From the NCBI GenBank assembly GCA_026874595.1, contig CM049306.1, forward strand, positions 24,295,519-24,359,518: a stretch of DNA of 64,000 bases, in the 5' to 3' direction. Origin of the DNA: Sipunculus nudus. Taxonomy: Eukaryota > Annelida > Sipuncula > Golfingiida > Sipunculidae. Under the pieces are notes generated by a model. That model was given only the letters and a program-made list of their open reading frames with translations, was not told where the DNA came from and did not search any database. Position 1 is the first letter of the stretch. Every line of letters starts with the position of its first letter. Shown in pieces: positions 59,800 through 64,000 of the stretch. Both the position numbers and the translations under genes were made by a program.

Positions 59800-61168
59800 C
59801 AAATTCTAAAGGTGCGATAGATTTAGTACTGGAGTTGGTACCAGTATACAGATACACAAGTAAGGTTTTTGTTATGAGTATTCAGACCAAGGAGTCTAGA
59901 GGGGATTTAATGAATACCAGCCGACAAATCTGCCAAGAGTGGTGTAAAAAGAATGGCTGCACCCAAACACCCTGGTCTCTAACTGAATATTTGTTCACCA
60001 AATTCATCAGTCTACAGGTAACAGTAAATCTGGTTCGTGTCTGGTGCACACGGAGACCTCTCCCTAACGAGTATTCTGCCCGAACAATGCCCTTCATTCT
60101 TTTTCTAAGTGCGTACAACCTCACGGTGATCTCCATTTCGTGCAGTTTTGATGTGACGTATGTTTTCTTGCTACCTCCGTATATAACCTGTAGTTCACAT
60201 GTATTTGAACAACAGATCTCCTTATCAGCGTAGAAGAGTTATATTTGTTCAGGGTAGGAGTGTGTGTGTGAGGTGACGAATTTTGCCCTTGGTACATAGT
60301 GACATTGCCGACATACAGGTACTAAAGTACATATAATCATGGTCATACTTCACTTTAATTGACAGCTTCGAGGGAACGTCGATACGTTTTTTCGTATTAA
60401 TGTACGTATTATTACGTTGGAATGATGTGGCCTGTTAAACCTTATGCCTATTTGTCTTTTGCTTGCCTTATTTTCTGGTGTTGGAATTGTTATTCTACAT
60501 GACATGTACGTCTCCTGTCGCGTCTACTGTATTGTTGAATACGTCAGGAAGTACTTATAATGCTGTAAGAAATAACGCAGAAATTGGCCATGGGGATAAT
60601 GAGTACACTGAAGTAATGAATAAAACTTGAAATTGTTGTCTTGCCACGAGGCATTCTAAATAAACTTGAAACACTGATCGTTAAGCGGCCATTATTGCAT
60701 TTCTTTACCTCAGCTCATTAAATAAGAATTATTGTTCTGTCGTGCTAAGCACGATTTACCAAAATACCTAAACTGTCCACTTTACGTGTCCGTTAAAATG
60801 TGAATCCAAACAGACTAGAATATAACGTTATTCTTTATTGTGTACAAGAAATCTTTATTGTGTGTTTTATTCTCTGTCATGATTGATCACTAATTACAGA
60901 GTAACGTAAGACTAATATCAAGTATCTGCATTTTTAATAATAAAGCTTTTCTTACACCGAACACTTGTGTTTTTCAATTGGCTGATGATCAGTTCAGTCA
61001 CGTGATTAACTGTCTATGCTTGTATGAAGTAACTAAATCATGTCGGAGCAAACTTGAATGTATCGTTTTCGTTTTCTTTAACATTAACGCTGATATATAG
61101 GGATTTCTTTTTTCTCTTGGAGATTATTTTTTGCAGTAATGTATACTGGTATATGTAATACACGCACA

Positions 61169-61170
<2 letters not shown>

Positions 61171-61219
<49 letters not shown>
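61171..61219. repeat. (TA)n microsatellite
   Basis: About 48 bp of TA. Confidence 0.93.
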
Positions 61220-61222
<3 letters not shown>

Positions 61223-63319
61223 AATTAAAATTGATGACGCTAGGTGGCGCTGCGACCAAAAGAGGTAATGCTGTGGACCACAATAACCCAACATTAAACC
61301 CGTCTAGAAATCAATGATTTAGGGAGGCACTGTAATTTTAATAACAGGAACAGCCTTGTTCTTTTGTAAACACAGGCATAATACATTTTTAAAGATTGTC
61401 GTGGGTACGGTCATGTTTTTTCTTCTCCTTGGGTGGTCGGTAAACATCTTCTGGCGACAGCAGTCAGAGTCTGATATCGATGCCTCCTGCTGTGAACTTG
61501 CTTGTGGAGTGACTGTAGATGAAGTGCCCTATTGTTCAATCAATAAACTCAAGATCCTCATTCTGAGTTTCTCCTCATTGACTTAAAAAAGAACGCCGGA
61601 AGATGCAAATATAGATATAAACCCACATGATTAAACCTCCGAAAGAGGCATCGGCTAAGTCATCTGTTTTGATGGTATTCATGGTAACTTCAATACGCTG
61701 TCAGTGTTAATCTCACAGGTACACATTTTCCAAAATGAAAGATAAATCCACAAGTCTAATGCTCTCAAATTGCTTTTCACGAATTGTTAAAAATCATATT
61801 TACATAATGTTTACATTTTATGCAAGATATGTGAAAAATCTGGCAGACAAGATTAATTTACTTATGGTTTTATCATTCTGTTTTATTTTATTCAGCTATG
61901 AATTATTTCAAATCATGTCAAATTTGTTGGAATGTAGGTTGCATAATGAAGGTTTTATGCAGGTGTGGGAACATGTACCGTTAATTGACAGGTGGGCACA
62001 GCTCGGACGGAATGAGTAAAACATTGAAGAATATCGATCGAATAATTTGGGTGTCTATGAGCTCAACAGCAAACAATCCGAGGAGTTTATATAGTGGTGG
62101 CGGAGTGGCAATGAGCTAAACGATATTCTGAAAGAGTACATGTCTCCGCGGCCACTAGAGTAGGGTTATTCATGTAAAGCAGTGACGCTGCCAGCCGGGA
62201 CACGGTTTGTTAATGGCGCGCGTTGTTTTACAATGGGCTGGTACAACGATCTCAAGTCCTTCGGTACAACTTGAGATAATAATGCGCCAGAAGCCCGGTG
62301 TCGACATGATTATGGCAACTCTAACGGATTGTTAACGTACAGTACTTCATACCGGAAGGCAAACATTTCTGGACGTTCATTGGCAGCCACTATTTGCGTT
62401 CCTAAGCAACGGCATTACCATACTAAGCTGCGGGCTGCTACTCTATAACGAATTGCTTGTTGAGTTCTTCAGTATGTTTGCCTATCGGATAAACTTTTCA
62501 ACACGTGCACCACTTAGGTGGGCAAATTAAAGATTTTCTTGTTGCTTAATCATTCTCGCGAGCCCAGCTCTTGTGACCAAGCCATCCATCATACCCCCTG
62601 TCGTTAGCTCTCGTCTTTTTACCCAGAGTTTATTTGCCAGGTCTGTAATAGCCACTCGGTAACAAGAAAAACCTCCAAAATGTCTGTCGTATCAGAGCTG
62701 GTATATTACTAACAAGTCAGACTTGGGGAATATTTATTTAATCGCACGATTCTTGAGCTGGATAAATAATTTTGCTCGTTACCATTGTTAGTGTTAGTAG
62801 TTATTAGTAGTTCCAGCTAATATTACCATGAATTTTCACAAACAGATTTCCGGGTTTTGTTTGTTCTATTTTACATGTTTCTTGGGTCCATGGCTGATTG
62901 CTTGCACCGAATAAACTCTAAACTCACAGAGCCATTTCATTTATTTGCATCTACTAATGGTTTGCACTTGATGTCCCACAAAAATCACGCACTGTTGAAT
63001 GTGGCCATTTTCTAATCACATAATAATTTATGTTTTGAAAAAAAGTAACCCACTGTTCGTTCTGTTCATAAACATACATGTACCTGCCTGTTGCGAGTTG
63101 TGTAAAATAAAATAAAACTGCATACTTTGTTGCACATTTCGGTTAACTGGAGGTGATACCAGTTCAGGAAAACATCACAAAAATGCAACTTAATGTAAAA
63201 CAAAAGATTGCAACTTAATATGAAAAAAATATGCTTTGATTGTTTTGTTAATTTTCTAAGCAAACAGTATATATAGTTTATTATTATCAATTTTTATTAA
63301 CTAAATAATTGTTTTCTAG

Positions 63320-63397
63320 GTTAATGAGGACGTATCACCGAGGTACACCAGTTTCTTCCAGTCCCCTAGAACAGAAGATGGCGGATTCGTACCAAGA
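63320..63397 (+). CDS. Unidentified gene 3: shared exon 3
   Basis: Acceptor TTTTCTAG and donor AGA|GTAAGT; 26 codons, phase 0 on both sides. The peptide VNEDVSPRYTSFFQSPRTED ends GGFVPR. This and the strong donor make it the best exon of the gene. The next acceptor-like site in the window (TCTCAG at 63971-63976) would meet a TAG after four codons (63989), so the true next exon may lie beyond the window. Confidence 0.6.
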
Positions 63398-64000
63398 GTA
63401 AGTTTAAATAGTTATTTGTACGAAAACATGACAGAGTTTTGTCTTACCCGTTGAATTTTTAATTTATATACAGGGAAAACGTCAATGCAAGTCCTAAAAG
63501 TGTTCGGGTTTTTCCCGCAAGAGAGGTCTCGTTATAGAGAGGTTATCGTCGTCCGAGTCTGTCATCGAATCGTACAGAGATGTCCCTAATTTCATCAAAA
63601 TGAATCAGATACCTGACAATGCAATGGATGTTATTGGTTACATATTAAGTTTAAGGAAGCAGCTCATCAGATCCTGTTAAATAAACGAAATCTGGTGTCT
63701 ATAAGACCCGCCTGGGCTTCGTAACTTCAAACTCGTTATTTCAGTTCACATATTCTTATACATCATGCAATCACTGGCATGTTAGTTATGAAAATCACAG
63801 AAAAAGTCATTATCCATCAGTTCTGTAATTTAATTACTAACAATTATGCAGAATATTTTGTTGCGCTTTGGTTCTCATTGATTTAAATTAGAAAAAAAAT
63901 ATGTACACCCTCTTATTTTCTTTTATTTATTTTGATTCCCTTCTTTAAATGATCAAAATTTACATTCTTGTCTCAGGAGGAGTTAATCTAGCTTTCTGTA
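63398..64000. other. Gene 3 intron 3 (partial)
   Basis: AT-rich, no exon supported. A TCTCAG acceptor-like site lies at 63971-63976. Confidence 0.4.

Larger units (their letters stand above)
59060..63319. other. Gene 3 intron 2
   Basis: 4.3 kb. Open frames at 59835-60233 (no recognisable domain) and 61356-61586 (one hydrophobic segment) lack supporting splice context and homology. Confidence 0.45.

Noticed and set aside
59835-60233. 132-codon frame in gene 3 intron
   Set aside because: No family signal, and the hydrophobic C-terminal part is typical of AT/pyrimidine-rich random sequence.
61356-61586. 76-codon frame with a hydrophobic segment
   Set aside because: Short, no homology recognised, no splice links to other exons.

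Overview
The window is animal nuclear DNA. Coding exons are short and separated by AT-rich introns with clean GT/AG borders, there is no operon structure, and repeats fill most of the space. A gp130-like receptor, a GT15 mannosyltransferase, a Ty3/Gypsy protease relic and very dense mini- and microsatellites together suggest a marine invertebrate, most likely a mollusc such as a bivalve. That taxon is an inference; no single sequence here fixes the species.

Region 1 (1-18.0 kb, + strand) is the 3' part of a multi-exon gene. I could join 16 exons with matching phases into one open frame of 963 codons: six fibronectin type III (FN3) domains, one membrane helix, a proline-containing juxtamembrane 'box1'-like motif and a Ser/Thr/Asn-rich tail of about 300 residues. 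It reads as a class I cytokine receptor of the gp130/LIFR/Domeless type. The intron after the membrane exon holds a 45-bp minisatellite of about 2.9 kb, split by a 2.2-kb transposon-like element with a 4-bp target duplication. The next intron holds a 60-bp minisatellite and a nested foldback element.

Region 2 (18-40.9 kb) has no convincing host gene. It holds the Gypsy protease relic (about 20.1-20.5 kb, - strand), a 25-bp minisatellite with a 305-bp higher-order period (21.36-23.16 kb), two candidate terminal-inverted-repeat (TIR) elements (24.5-25.8 and 27.05-28.1 kb), a GGTGGCGCCACC-box tandem repeat (28.4-29.7 kb), a second copy of the element that split the 45-bp array (30.6-32.2 kb), a roughly 390-bp miniature inverted-repeat element (MITE) and a near-perfect AT-cored hairpin (35.9 kb).

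Region 3 (40.9-42.6 kb, + strand) is a complete single-exon coding sequence for a type II membrane glycosyltransferase of family GT15 (KRE2/MNT1/KTR). A 3' splice site in its 5' UTR and a poly(A) signal frame it.

Region 4 (42.6-64 kb, + strand) is mostly repeats and unassigned sequence. It contains the 5' end of a third gene: two alternative first exons (49.27 and 53.63 kb) that both end in phase 1 and can splice to shared exons at 58.98 and 63.32 kb. The encoded N-terminus is Arg/Ser-rich and low in complexity, and I do not recognise it.

The genes show no obvious shared pathway. I saw no CRISPR array, tRNA or rRNA. The most unusual features are the architecture of the repeats, and a GT15 enzyme, from a family best known in fungi, in an animal genome.
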